Shown: piece by piece, positions 41,825-51,383 of the stretch
Position numbering within the stretch: position 1 is the first letter of the stretch
Layout: the number at the start of each line of letters is the position of its first letter
NCBI GenBank assembly: GCA_964549945.1
Contig: CAZJXD010000001.1
Span: 109,658-173,657, forward strand
Direction: 5' to 3'
Length of the DNA stretch: 64,000 bases
From: B25-G16 sp964549945
GTDB lineage: Bacteria > Desulfobacterota > DSM-4660 > Desulfatiglandales > B25-G16
The notes under the pieces: model-generated
What the model was told of the DNA's origin: nothing
Database searches by the model: none
What the model saw: only the letters and a program-made list of their open reading frames with translations
Program-made: the position numbers and the translations under genes

Positions 41825-43549
41825 CTATTCCATTTTGAGAGAATCCCTCAGGCTTCTGGTTGCGTCCATATCGATCTCCATGGTGTCTGGATCGATCACA
41901 ACGCCGTAATGATCCCGGGCGCCCCCTAAACTCACGTACCCATCGAGCACATCGCGTTTCACTAACTCTAATTCTCGTTGAAGGGGGTCTCCATATCCGC
42001 CCCCACCTGCGGCATCCATGGTAACCACATCACCGGGCCTTAATTGGGTGAGGCCATAGGGGTTGCCCTTTTCTCCATTGACCAGGAACTGTGCCTTTGC
42101 TCCATCCTTGCCGTTAAAGAGACCCTCCGGAGGATAACGAAACCTGCCCGACTGGATTCCGAGGTTCACCGGCGGCAGGGGGGCATGCTCATCATCCGGC
42201 ACCCTGAAGGCTACCCTTCTGCCCAGACCCCCCTTCATTTTGCCCGGACCGCCTGAATCAGGGAGCAACTCTCTTCTCTCCACGATAAGCGGAGTGTCGC
42301 TTTCAAATATCTCAACCGGCGTATTCGCCCCGTTGGCAGGAAAGATATAGTCATAGTAACCGTCATTGGTGGCGCTGGCGCCCATGCCACCGCCCCTGAT
42401 GATCACCGAATGCCACGGCCTCCCGTTGTTCCTCCTTCCGTAGAAGACATTCATGGTGGCAGGCGTGCCGCCGCTTCCTGCAATCACCCTTTCAGGCACG
42501 GCCTCAGCCAGGGCCCGGTAAACTATCTCGGTGAGAAAATGCCCGATCTGCATCCGTGCGGCAACAGCTACCGGAAAAGCACAGTTTACCACACTGCCCT
42601 CCGGTGCCTTCATGGAGATAGGAGCCGCGCAGCCGTCATTGTTGGGTATATCCGGATCAAAGATGCTTTTGAGGGCCATGAACACATAGGCATAAGTGAA
42701 GTTGTAGACTACGTTCCCGCCCCAGTCCACATGGCCGGAAGAGCCATCGAGGTCCACCATGATGTCGCTTCCCTTTACCTCCACAGCGGCCTTTATTACC
42801 ACATCCTCCCTGCCTTCGATCTGCTCTATAATTCCCTGTGCTCGATACACGCCATCGGGAATCTTCTCAATAGCCGCCCTCATGCTCTTCTCCGTGCGGC
42901 TGAGGATCTCATCTGCAAGGTCATCCAGGCCGTCCAGATGACGCTCGTCGAGCATCTGGCATATCTTTTCCGCACACACGTGGTTTGCCGCGATCTGGGA
43001 GCGGATGTCACCGATGACCTCATCAGGGGTCCGAACATTCCAGCGGATCATCTCAAGAACGGCCTCATTCAGGGTGCCGCTGTCGTAGAGCTTCACCAGC
43101 GGTATGAACAGGCCATCCTCATACACATCGTGGTTGTCGGATGATACGCGGCCACCGATGTCGGAGTGGTGGAATACACAGGCGGTAAAGGAAGTGAGCC
43201 TGTCTTTATAGAAAATGGGGCTCATGACGCACACATCATTGAGGTGTCCGGCCAGGGCCCACGGGTCGTTGGTGATAAACACATCGCCGGGCCTAAAACT
43301 ATTCGATGGCAGCTTGTTTACCAGGTTCTTTATTCCAAGGGCCATGGCCCCGGACTGTCCAGGAGTGGCGAAGGTTCCCTGGGCCAGTTCCCTGCCTCTC
43401 CGGTCGGTAAACATGCACGTATAGTCGTGAGCATCCCGCAGCAGGCTGGAAAATGCCGTTCGGGCAACGGCACCGTCGGCCTCATCCACAATGGAGATCA
43501 ATCTGCGCCAGAGTATCTCCAGGGTGATCGGATCAAATGTTTGTTCCAT
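41825..43549 (-). CDS. hyuB: Hydantoinase B / acetone carboxylase-like large subunit (HyuB family)
   Basis: The 574-residue protein shows HyuB features: DPITLEILWRRLISIVDEADGA at the start (first residues), DAHDYTCMFTD, GDVFITNDPWALAGHLNDV, HHSDIGGR and the Gly-rich end GDVVTMDAAGGGGYGDP. With HyuA it forms ATP-dependent enzymes that open cyclic amides (hydantoins, oxoproline, caprolactam) or carboxylate ketones. The third subunit of acetone carboxylase is not present. The gene follows hyuA on the same strand after a 151-base gap that holds a repeat. Confidence 0.93.
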   Translation of the reverse strand: MEQTFDPITLEILWRRLISIVDEADGAVARTAFSSLLRDAHDYTCMFTDRRGRELAQGTFATPGQSGAMALGIKNLVNKLPSNSFRPGDVFITNDPWALAGHLNDVCVMSPIFYKDRLTSFTACVFHHSDIGGRVSSDNHDVYEDGLFIPLVKLYDSGTLNEAVLEMIRWNVRTPDEVIGDIRSQIAANHVCAEKICQMLDERHLDGLDDLADEILSRTEKSMRAAIEKIPDGVYRAQGIIEQIEGREDVVIKAAVEVKGSDIMVDLDGSSGHVDWGGNVVYNFTYAYVFMALKSIFDPDIPNNDGCAAPISMKAPEGSVVNCAFPVAVAARMQIGHFLTEIVYRALAEAVPERVIAGSGGTPATMNVFYGRRNNGRPWHSVIIRGGGMGASATNDGYYDYIFPANGANTPVEIFESDTPLIVERRELLPDSGGPGKMKGGLGRRVAFRVPDDEHAPLPPVNLGIQSGRFRYPPEGLFNGKDGAKAQFLVNGEKGNPYGLTQLRPGDVVTMDAAGGGGYGDPLQRELELVKRDVLDGYVSLGGARDHYGVVIDPDTMEIDMDATRSLRDSLKME

Positions 43550-43611
43550 GTGTTTGACTCCTCGAGTTTGAGAAAATGTCTGTTTACGAGATAATCTCTT
43601 TCTTCAGGGCT

Positions 43612-43696
43612 AGGTGTAAGGCACAAGGCATATGGCGCAGGGAAAAACCTTATTGGCCCTTATCGATGGCGTGTGCCTTGCGCCCTGCGCCTTTCG
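43612..43696. repeat. Inverted GGCGCAGGG/AAGGCACA repeat between hyuA and hyuB
   Basis: AAGGCACA and GCGCAGGG on the left (43618-43642) have exact 8-bp inverse matches TGTGCCTT and CCCTGCGC on the right (43672-43690). The element fills the gap between two genes that are normally adjacent, as do the repeats in the etf and mutase gene pairs. Confidence 0.55.
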
Positions 43697-43700
43697 TCCC

Positions 43701-45785
43701 TCACAATTCTATCCACAGAAACCCATATTCGTCCACCGAAACGGACGCATCTTCACCCACAATGACCGTGGATTCCCTTTCCTCGATGATAGCAGGGCCT
43801 TGAAATTCTGCACCGGGATATAGCTTATACCGGTCGTACACCGTGTAAAGGATGTAATCACCGGCAATCCCGGAGTATGCCTGGCGATGCCCCTTTACCG
43901 AATCTTCGATGGAATCCACCGCTTTCTCTATCCTGGGCAGCCGCAGCAGCCGTTCAGGCAGGCTGGCCCTCACCTTGAAGTTAATAAACTCTACCGGGGA
44001 ATCCGGATAGGTTCTGCCGTAAAGTTTTTTATATATCTCATCAAAGCGGCTTCGCACCGCTCCTCTTGTTACGTCGGCAAAATTGCCCTCCGGAATGGGG
44101 ATATTGGTTTCAGAGCCTTGCCCAATGAAGCGGACGTCAACCGACCGATCAAAGGTGATCTTCTCCTCTGTGCCGGATTTCAGGAGTGTCTTGGTCCCCT
44201 CGGACTCCATCTCCCTGAAGATCTCTTCCATTTCATTGAAATCAGCAACATCAAGGGCAACCTTATGGCTTCTGACGAGGTTAAATGCCCTGGGGGCCGT
44301 GAAAAAGCCCAAAGCAGACCCCACGCCGGCATTCGGCGGCACCATTATCCTTAGCGCCCCTAGTTTCTTGGCCAAACCATAGGCATGTACCGGCCCGGCC
44401 CCGCCAAAGGCGGCCACGGTTACCACCTTGGGATTCCCCCCTTTTTCCGCAATATGGGTCTTCGCCGCGGCTGCCATGGTTTCGTTGATGAGATCATGGA
44501 TACCCCAAATCGCCTGTATGAACGGTACACCGAGAGGCTTGGCAATATTCTCCTCAATGCCTCGCAGAGCGGCTTCTCGGTCGAGCTTCATCTCTCCGCC
44601 CAAGAAGTAGTTCTCATCGAGATAACCCAACAACAGGTCGGCATCGGTCACCCCTGGTTCATCTCCCCCTCTGCCGTAACAGATGGGGCCGGGATCGGCT
44701 CCGGAGCTCTCCGGTCCAACCTGCAATGTCCCCGTCCTGCTGATCTTGGCTATGCTGCCGCCGCCGGCGCCAATCTCCATCAGATCAACGACGGGTACCT
44801 GAATGGAAAGGCCGCTCCCCTTCATGAACCGCTGGACACGACCGACCTCAAAGGTGGGAACCACACCGGCAACCCCCCTCTGGATCAAGCATGACTTGGC
44901 GGTGGTCCCTCCCATATCGAAACAGAACATCTCCGGGATGCCGAAGAGCCTTCCATAGTATTGACCGGAAATAACAGCCGCCGTTGGTCCCGATTCTATA
45001 ATTCTGACAGGAAACTCCGCTGCCGTTTCAACCGAGGTGATACCTCCGCTTGAGAGCATGATGAAAAGCTTGCCCTTGGAACCGATGCTTTCCAGCCTTT
45101 TGGAGAGTTTGGTGAGGTACCGGCCTGTAAGGGGCTTGACGTATGCGTTTGTCACCGTGGTGCTGGTTCTCTCGTATTCTCGTATCTGGGGAAGGACCTC
45201 ATAGGAGATTGAAATGGACACCTCCGGGGCCTGATCGCGTATGATGTCTTTGATCATCAATTCATGAGCAGGGTTCTCAAAGGAGTTGATAAGACACACG
45301 GCGATGGACTCAACGCCCATCTCCACTAATTTCGCCACCACCTCCTTTGCCTCTCCGGGATCTAAGGGCGTCAGAATTGTTCCATCGCTTCGTATCCTCT
45401 CGTTAACCTCTAAGCGAAACCTCCTTGGTACCAGTGGCCGGGGAAATTCGGCAAAGATGTCATAGGGAGCGTATCGGATCTCCCTGCCGAGTTCCAGGAC
45501 ATCCCTGAAGCCCTTGGTGGTAATGAGACCGGTTGAAGCTCCCTTTCTCTCTATAATTGAGTTGATGACCAGGGTGGTGCCGTGTATCACCTCATCGAGC
45601 TTGCCCACGAAGCCGGGAATGTCTCCCTCCATTTCCCTTATCCCTTGCTCTACGGCATCGGAGGGGTCTACGGGAGTAGTGAGACACTTGTTGATGTGTA
45701 TTTCCCCTGTCTTGTCGTTGACCAGGACAAAGTCCGTAAAGGTGCCGCCAATGTCGCATCCCAGCCGATAGAGTTTATCAGTCAT
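43701..45785 (-). CDS. hyuA: Hydantoinase A / oxoprolinase-like subunit (HyuA family)
   Basis: The 694-residue protein has the ATPase-fold start LGCDIGGTFTDFVLV, the VIHGTTLVINSIIERKGA loop, FDMGGTTAKSCLI, GAGGGSIA and AFGGAGPVHAYGLA, all typical of HyuA. It would bind ATP and phosphorylate a cyclic amide or ketone for HyuB. A GGAGGCC ribosome site precedes the ATG. No transporter or regulator adjoins the pair, so the substrate cannot be guessed. Confidence 0.94.
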   Translation of the reverse strand: MTDKLYRLGCDIGGTFTDFVLVNDKTGEIHINKCLTTPVDPSDAVEQGIREMEGDIPGFVGKLDEVIHGTTLVINSIIERKGASTGLITTKGFRDVLELGREIRYAPYDIFAEFPRPLVPRRFRLEVNERIRSDGTILTPLDPGEAKEVVAKLVEMGVESIAVCLINSFENPAHELMIKDIIRDQAPEVSISISYEVLPQIREYERTSTTVTNAYVKPLTGRYLTKLSKRLESIGSKGKLFIMLSSGGITSVETAAEFPVRIIESGPTAAVISGQYYGRLFGIPEMFCFDMGGTTAKSCLIQRGVAGVVPTFEVGRVQRFMKGSGLSIQVPVVDLMEIGAGGGSIAKISRTGTLQVGPESSGADPGPICYGRGGDEPGVTDADLLLGYLDENYFLGGEMKLDREAALRGIEENIAKPLGVPFIQAIWGIHDLINETMAAAAKTHIAEKGGNPKVVTVAAFGGAGPVHAYGLAKKLGALRIMVPPNAGVGSALGFFTAPRAFNLVRSHKVALDVADFNEMEEIFREMESEGTKTLLKSGTEEKITFDRSVDVRFIGQGSETNIPIPEGNFADVTRGAVRSRFDEIYKKLYGRTYPDSPVEFINFKVRASLPERLLRLPRIEKAVDSIEDSVKGHRQAYSGIAGDYILYTVYDRYKLYPGAEFQGPAIIEERESTVIVGEDASVSVDEYGFLWIEL

Positions 45786-45923
45786 GAAGGCCTCCAGTGG
45801 CGCTGATGGATTGAATGGTGCGAATTACAATTTTTACCCTGATTACGTCAATGAGGGCCAGATGTTAGCATTATTAGATCATTTATTCATTGAGGCGAAC
45901 GGAAATTTTAAATAAAGGCTACT

Positions 45924-46892
45924 CTAATCCTCGACATCTACCTTGAGGTAGAGGTCCCCTACCCTCCCATCATCCGATTTCCTGCCCATTCCGGAGAGCC
46001 TCAATTTACTTCCATCAGAGGTACCCGGAGGAATGATTACTACGAATAAACGTCTCTTGAAGCCCTCGGGGATGTTGACGAGCTTTCTCGCACCGAGTGT
46101 GGATTCCCTTCTGGTGATGGTGATGGTCCCGTACCTGTTTAGATCCCGGTCAGGGCTGATTGGCCGCACAACCTGGATTTTATCAGTGGTGTTTTTTTTT
46201 GTGATGCGCCTGACCTTTCTGCTCACGGAGGGTTCCCCCAATGACAGGAATAATCGGAGGAAGATAATCCCAAAGATAAACCCGCCGATATGGGCCCACC
46301 AGGCGATGCCGCCCTGGCCCGCGGTGGATGCCGCATTCAGGAATTGAAATAGGAACCAGATCCCGAGAAAGAAGACCGCGGGCACTTCTACCAGCGGAAA
46401 GAAGATGAACATCGGTATGAGGGTGAGTATCCTTGACCTGGGATACGATATCATGTAGGCACCCATTACCCCGGCGATGGCCCCGCTCGCGCCGATGGTC
46501 GGCACCTGAGAGTGCCAGTTGACCACAAGGTGAGCGATACCTGAGGCAAACCCGCACAGCAGGTAAAAGAGAAGATACCTGAAAGAGCCCAGCCTATCCT
46601 CCACATTATCACCGAATATGTAGAGCGACCACATATTGCCGAGGAGGTGCAAGAACCCGCCATGGATAAACATGAAGGAGAGAAAGCTGAAGGCTTGTTG
46701 GCCTGAGGTAAAGTAGGCTGCAATTGAGGGGACGGTATAGCGTGCCGGTACAAGGCCATAGGTAAAGATAAACCGATTCAGCTGGCCTCCCTTGGAGAGC
46801 TCTAGGATAAACACCGCGATATTGATGATAATAATCGTGGTATTGACCACGGGGTAACTCTTCGAGCGTATCGTATCCCTGAGGGGTATCAT
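45924..46892 (-). CDS. Rhomboid intramembrane protease with a DnaJ C-terminal-like tail
   Basis: Residues 1-215 form a rhomboid with about six membrane segments, the HLLGNMW oxyanion motif (N86), the nucleophile Ser136 in GASGAIAG and the catalytic His201 in WWAHIGGF. After a basic linker (222-253), residues 254-322 read like the second beta domain of DnaJ (ARKLVNIPEGF, VVIIPPGTSDGSKLRLSGMG, GDLYLKVDV). That domain binds unfolded peptides in Hsp40. The tail has no J domain. The fusion suggests a membrane protease that captures misfolded substrates on the cytoplasmic side. Confidence 0.88.
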   Translation of the reverse strand: MIPLRDTIRSKSYPVVNTTIIIINIAVFILELSKGGQLNRFIFTYGLVPARYTVPSIAAYFTSGQQAFSFLSFMFIHGGFLHLLGNMWSLYIFGDNVEDRLGSFRYLLFYLLCGFASGIAHLVVNWHSQVPTIGASGAIAGVMGAYMISYPRSRILTLIPMFIFFPLVEVPAVFFLGIWFLFQFLNAASTAGQGGIAWWAHIGGFIFGIIFLRLFLSLGEPSVSRKVRRITKKNTTDKIQVVRPISPDRDLNRYGTITITRRESTLGARKLVNIPEGFKRRLFVVIIPPGTSDGSKLRLSGMGRKSDDGRVGDLYLKVDVED

Positions 46893-47037
46893 TCAAGTGC
46901 CTAAATTGAGCTAAAATGATCTAAATTAAAGGTGAATATAACACGGAACACGGAACACGCAACGGAGTATTTTTGCTATGGAGTCATTGATATGTACCAC
47001 ACAATTCACCATTTCTAAGCTCCCTAATCCGCATTTG

Positions 47038-49803
47038 TTAGTCAAAGAAAACAGGTTCTCTCATGATGCGTGTGATGGCATCGTTTGCTGTTCTCGCAAT
47101 GGCCGGATACACCCTTGTGAGCGATGCGATCTGCCGCAAGTTATCGGCGGTTCTGGAGATGAGCATGGCCAGATCGCCCTCGTTCATCCCGGCTATCTGT
47201 AATACCCTCTCCCACGCGAGCCCTTTTGCCCAGGCATAGAGAGTGGCCGCTACCCACAGAGGAATCGATTTCACGGGAAATCCATTGACCGTTTTTCTCT
47301 CCATAAGGGGAAAAAGGCCATGTCTCATCCTATTGAATACGGCAATCAGTTCCTTGGGTGTCTTTGTGTGGTCGAATTCAACCTCGATATCCTTATCATA
47401 CACAAAAGTGGCCACAAGGGCTGCCAATAATGCGGGATCCGAGTCCGGGAAGAGGCCTGATCTCAAGCCCTCGGCAATCAAGAGGGGTTGATCGAGCCTG
47501 AGCTGAGATGCCCATATTCCATCATCGGTGAGGGTGTTATCGGCATTCACGTAACCCTCGAGCTTTAAGAAGCTCAGATGCCGCGTGAAATCGGCCCAGA
47601 TATTTTCTCTCACCGCATTGGCAGCATCCCAAAGATAGCTGAAATCCCGCAAGGACGACCTAAAAGGCCTGTTGCCCCTCCCATGGCAGAGATTGAAGTG
47701 GTTGCACCTATTGCATATCATCTGATCTCGCTCCCCTTCGAGAAATACGATTCGATCCTTCAGCGGCTTGATTTTATCCACATCCCCTTCTCCGAGGGAT
47801 AAGGCTTCTAAGGGTGGGGGCATTTCATCCGATAGCGCCTGGGCAATGCTGGCCTGTAAGTCCCTGTGGTCTTCTCCTGAGGGGATGGCCACTATTTTAT
47901 CCAGTACGGCGAAGACCTTTTCAGGAACGAAGAATCTCATCTTCGGCGGTTTCTTCCGTTTAAGCCTTGATTTTAGCCGGCACGCGAGGATGCCGGTTTT
48001 ATCCCTCCTCGTGTGGCTCATTATCACACAGTAGGGGCGAGACCTGGTATCCAGAAAGAGCCTCCCGGGGACGAGGTTGGATAGTTTTGCCTGATTGATC
48101 TCCACCCTTTCGGTCTCCTCGGCCAGGGTCCGTATCTCCTTTCTTAGAGCGGCCATCTTTCGCGAGAGCGCGAGAACGGATTCTGGGGAGCCGCAAAGCG
48201 TGTGAGGAAGCTGCTCCATTAAGGCCTTGCCGGCCTTCACGAGCTTGTTCTCGAGATTCCTGTCCATGTGTTCTTGATCCTGATAGCTCGCAAAGGATCG
48301 AAAGAGGAGCTCTCTTATTTGATCGGGATTGTGGGACAAGAGGAGGTTTAAGGTCATTGAAAAATCGACCTTTATCTGGCTTACCACATCCTCTGGCTGG
48401 GATCTCAGCAGTGAGGCAATGAGATGGGCATCCATATAGGGCCCGGGAATAGCCACGGCAAAGCCGATATTGTCCATCCCTCTTCTGCCGGCTCTTCCCG
48501 TCATCTGGTGAAGCTCGGTGGCGCTCAGGGGAACGAATTTGTAACCGTTGTATCGATCAGAGTTGAGGAACACGATGCTCCTCGCGGGAACGTTGACTCC
48601 CGCGGCAACGGTTGAGGTGGCGAACACCGCATCGAGCAAGCCCCGAGTCATCAAATCCTCAACCGCCAGCTTCCATAGCGGGAGCTGGCCGCTGTGATGC
48701 GAGGCAACCGCGCTGTTCCTCAGATGCCATAGTTGGGCATGCCGTTCAAGGCGGGGGTATTGCTTTACGAGCTCATCTATCCTGCTGTTGAGCCTCGGGT
48801 TTCTCTTGTGCCCTGCATCATTCGTGCATAGATCAAGGGCGTTGTCGCAATCAGACCTCGATTTCAGGAAGAATATGGCTGGAATGAGATTATATCTCCT
48901 TAAAACCCCGATTATCTCACCAAATGGGGGGAGCCTCCTGCCTCTCGCAATCGAAGGGCTTTTCGGGTTGTGAAGGTAGTCCAGCACCTTCTTATCAGGA
49001 CCTCTCCTGCCGAGCAGGGGAATGAGCCTTCCCGTGGGATGAAAGAAGAGCGGGAACAGGGGCACCGGTCTCCCGCTTTCCTCGATCACGGTGCATTTTT
49101 TGCCCCTCACGTGTTGGATCCACCCTGCAATCTGGCGTGAGTTCCCTATGGTTGCGGAGAGCAAAAGAAGGGGAATCCTGACGGGAAGGTAGATGATGAT
49201 CTCCTCCCATACCACGCCCCTCTCCTCGTCCCCGAGAAAATGGGCCTCATCCAGGATCACCAGCTCTGAAGCCAGATTTTCACCCCTGTACATGGCATCG
49301 TAAAGCTGGTTCCTGAGGATCTCGGTAGTGCCCACGGTGATGGGGGCATCGGGATTCTCAACCCTGTCACCGGTGACTATGCCCACGTTTTCTTTCCCGA
49401 AGCGCTCACCAAACTCCACGTATTTTGAATTGCTGAGTGCCTTGAGGGGGGAGGCGTACCATGATCTTCCGCCTCCCTTGTGGATCCTCTCGATCGCCTC
49501 CACGGCAATCCAGGTTTTGCCGCTGCCTGTTGGCGCTGATACCAGGCAATCACTCTTCGTAATCGCGGAGAGGGCCTTCACCTGAAATGGGTCTGGCGTG
49601 AATTCCCTACTCTCAGGCACCCCAATCATCGAGAGGATGCTTTTCAGCCGGGGATCGATGCTCGGCGTGATGTGCGGGCCTTCATTACTTCTGGGTTGTA
49701 TCCTTGTGTGGATGCGAAGATTTCTTTTGTGTTTATACTTGAAGCCTGGCAAAATGGATTTCCTTTTTTCTAGGTTATAGACCAACAAAGACGGGTTACT
49801 CAA
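47038..49803 (-). CDS. Ski2-type DEAD/DEAH helicase
   Basis: The 921-residue protein has Walker A SAPTGSGKTW (89-98), the LDEAH box, SATIGN, TSTVAAGVNVPA and the motif VI QMTGRAGRRG, in the arrangement of Ski2/Mtr4/HelY helicases. It also has a zinc-like set CNRCNHFNLCHG near residue 700 and a helical C-terminal domain. Such enzymes unwind RNA or DNA in decay or repair. The first 45 residues are basic and not clearly conserved, so a later start is possible. The gene is divergent from an Ogg2-type glycosylase with only 24 bases between, which hints at a joint repair role. Confidence 0.9.
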   Translation of the reverse strand: MSNPSLLVYNLEKRKSILPGFKYKHKRNLRIHTRIQPRSNEGPHITPSIDPRLKSILSMIGVPESREFTPDPFQVKALSAITKSDCLVSAPTGSGKTWIAVEAIERIHKGGGRSWYASPLKALSNSKYVEFGERFGKENVGIVTGDRVENPDAPITVGTTEILRNQLYDAMYRGENLASELVILDEAHFLGDEERGVVWEEIIIYLPVRIPLLLLSATIGNSRQIAGWIQHVRGKKCTVIEESGRPVPLFPLFFHPTGRLIPLLGRRGPDKKVLDYLHNPKSPSIARGRRLPPFGEIIGVLRRYNLIPAIFFLKSRSDCDNALDLCTNDAGHKRNPRLNSRIDELVKQYPRLERHAQLWHLRNSAVASHHSGQLPLWKLAVEDLMTRGLLDAVFATSTVAAGVNVPARSIVFLNSDRYNGYKFVPLSATELHQMTGRAGRRGMDNIGFAVAIPGPYMDAHLIASLLRSQPEDVVSQIKVDFSMTLNLLLSHNPDQIRELLFRSFASYQDQEHMDRNLENKLVKAGKALMEQLPHTLCGSPESVLALSRKMAALRKEIRTLAEETERVEINQAKLSNLVPGRLFLDTRSRPYCVIMSHTRRDKTGILACRLKSRLKRKKPPKMRFFVPEKVFAVLDKIVAIPSGEDHRDLQASIAQALSDEMPPPLEALSLGEGDVDKIKPLKDRIVFLEGERDQMICNRCNHFNLCHGRGNRPFRSSLRDFSYLWDAANAVRENIWADFTRHLSFLKLEGYVNADNTLTDDGIWASQLRLDQPLLIAEGLRSGLFPDSDPALLAALVATFVYDKDIEVEFDHTKTPKELIAVFNRMRHGLFPLMERKTVNGFPVKSIPLWVAATLYAWAKGLAWERVLQIAGMNEGDLAMLISRTADNLRQIASLTRVYPAIARTANDAITRIMREPVFFD

Positions 49804-49827
49804 TACTAAAAACTAGAATCACGCACT

Positions 49828-50496
49828 ATGAGCGCTTTTTCAACCGGTAGGTACCGACATATCGAGGAAATCAAGGCCCTCTATCAAGAAAAGAGGAGAG
49901 AGATTTGCCTGCGATTGGAGGAGTTTAAGGGTATCTGGGGCAGTGGCACAAAGGAGGAGATCTTCACTGAGCTCATCTACTGTATCATCACACCTATGGC
50001 ACGTGGGGATATGTGTTGCGCTGCCGTGGATACCATGGTGAGGACCGGGGTGTTGTTCACCGGGACCAGGGATCAGATTAAAACAAGGTTGATAGGGGCT
50101 CGGTTTATCCACAAGAAATCAGCCTATATTGTGGAGGCAAGGGAGAAGTTCCTGCGTGATAACTCGTTGCCTTTAAGGTCTATACTCAGCGCCATCGATG
50201 ACGATCGGAAGGCCAGGGAGTGGCTTGTGAATAACGTAAAGGGCATAGGATATAAGGAGGCGGGCCATTTCCTGCGGAACATCGGATTCACCCAGGAGCT
50301 CGCCATCCTCGACAGGCACATCTTAAGAAACCTTCACTCCCTCGGGGTAATAGGGGAGATCCCGGAAACGCTCTCGAAGAGACGGTACTTTGATATCGAG
50401 AGGAGGATGAGGGGGTTTTCAGGCTCAGTTCAAATACCCATGGGCCATCTCGATTTGCTGCTGTGGTACAAGGAAACAGGTGAGATACTGAAGTAG
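49828..50496 (+). CDS. ogg: N-glycosylase/DNA lyase, Ogg2 type (8-oxoguanine repair)
   Basis: The 222-residue protein has the HhH-GPD signature NNVKGIGYKEAGHFLRNIG with the catalytic Lys143, and the Asp162 in LAILDRHILRN, as in archaeal Ogg2. It removes 8-oxoguanine from DNA and cuts the abasic site. The C-terminal FSGSVQIPMGHLDLLLWY stretch fits Ogg2 proteins that end in a short specificity tail. The family is commoner in archaea and anaerobes. Confidence 0.9.
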   Translation: MSAFSTGRYRHIEEIKALYQEKRREICLRLEEFKGIWGSGTKEEIFTELIYCIITPMARGDMCCAAVDTMVRTGVLFTGTRDQIKTRLIGARFIHKKSAYIVEAREKFLRDNSLPLRSILSAIDDDRKAREWLVNNVKGIGYKEAGHFLRNIGFTQELAILDRHILRNLHSLGVIGEIPETLSKRRYFDIERRMRGFSGSVQIPMGHLDLLLWYKETGEILK

Positions 50497-50519
50497 AATA
50501 AAAAGCCTATGAGAAGCCC

Positions 50520-51383
50520 TTAAATCCTTTCCAGGATTCCTTGCTTCAGCTCCTCCAAGAGTTGGAGAAGTTCTTCAAAACCCTCAGTTAATCCCGTACT
50601 ACCCCTCATCATATCCTCAATAAGCCTATAACGATCTTGCTTGCCCGTTTCGCGATCCAATATCTCGATAACAACTTTTTTGGTAGTTGGCTTTAACATA
50701 GCTGCCATATCTCGGCCCAGCAATCTTGCGCCGGCACGGACGTAATCAAAGTCCTCATTTTCTATTAGGTCCAATTCTTCATTGAATAAACGCTCATCGT
50801 TTCCGGCATCGAGGTAGGCTTGCATAAGTAATGCCAGATCCTTTGCATCCCCATCACGCTCTGGATATTTATCGTTCCACGCGATTATCTTCATAACAGC
50901 TAACCCAGCTAAGCTTGCAAATTGAACATCAAGAATGGGGGTGGAACTCACTCTAACTGTAAGGGAGTGATGGTATGATTCCTCGAATCCGATGATATTC
51001 ATCTTGGTTTCATGATCCGGTGGCCATCTCAATAAGTTCTCAGAGTTTGCAATGGGGCCGAATGGGATTATATCTATGGTTAGCCTATCTTTATAGAGAA
51101 GCCTTTGTGTTTCGTTGGCCGGGCTAAACCTTTCCGTCGCAATTAGACCTTGTTTAAGCATTTCATAATGCTCCCAATCCGGCACATGTACACCAAAGTC
51201 GATATCATAGGTTGCTCTGATAGTCTGAATTCTATAGCCATAAGAAAGAATCATATCGCGCGCTGTTGCACCAACGACAAAGAAGGGTATCCCCAGAGAT
51301 GTGGCAACACTGGCAATAGCCACAAAGAGGCTTCCTGTAAGGTCATCAATCTTGCCGGATAAATCGAGTAAGTTCTTGCTCAT
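50520..51383 (-). CDS. AbiEii-type nucleotidyltransferase toxin
   Basis: The protein of about 287 residues has the nucleotidyltransferase core FFVVGATARDMIL with TYDIDFGV supplying the metal-binding Asp pair, and the third acidic strand TIDIIPFG. The start at 51383 (MSKNLLDLSG) is preferred over an upstream ATG in the antitoxin gene. The gene overlaps the antitoxin end by 38 bases. AbiEii/type IV toxins transfer nucleotides to tRNA or other RNAs and mediate abortive phage defence in known cases. Confidence 0.85.
   Translation of the reverse strand: MSKNLLDLSGKIDDLTGSLFVAIASVATSLGIPFFVVGATARDMILSYGYRIQTIRATYDIDFGVHVPDWEHYEMLKQGLIATERFSPANETQRLLYKDRLTIDIIPFGPIANSENLLRWPPDHETKMNIIGFEESYHHSLTVRVSSTPILDVQFASLAGLAVMKIIAWNDKYPERDGDAKDLALLMQAYLDAGNDERLFNEELDLIENEDFDYVRAGARLLGRDMAAMLKPTTKKVVIEILDRETGKQDRYRLIEDMMRGSTGLTEGFEELLQLLEELKQGILERI

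Noticed and set aside
42410..43144. 244-codon rightward frame within hyuB
   Set aside because: It is antisense to a clear HyuB gene, with no ribosome site and no recognisable domain.
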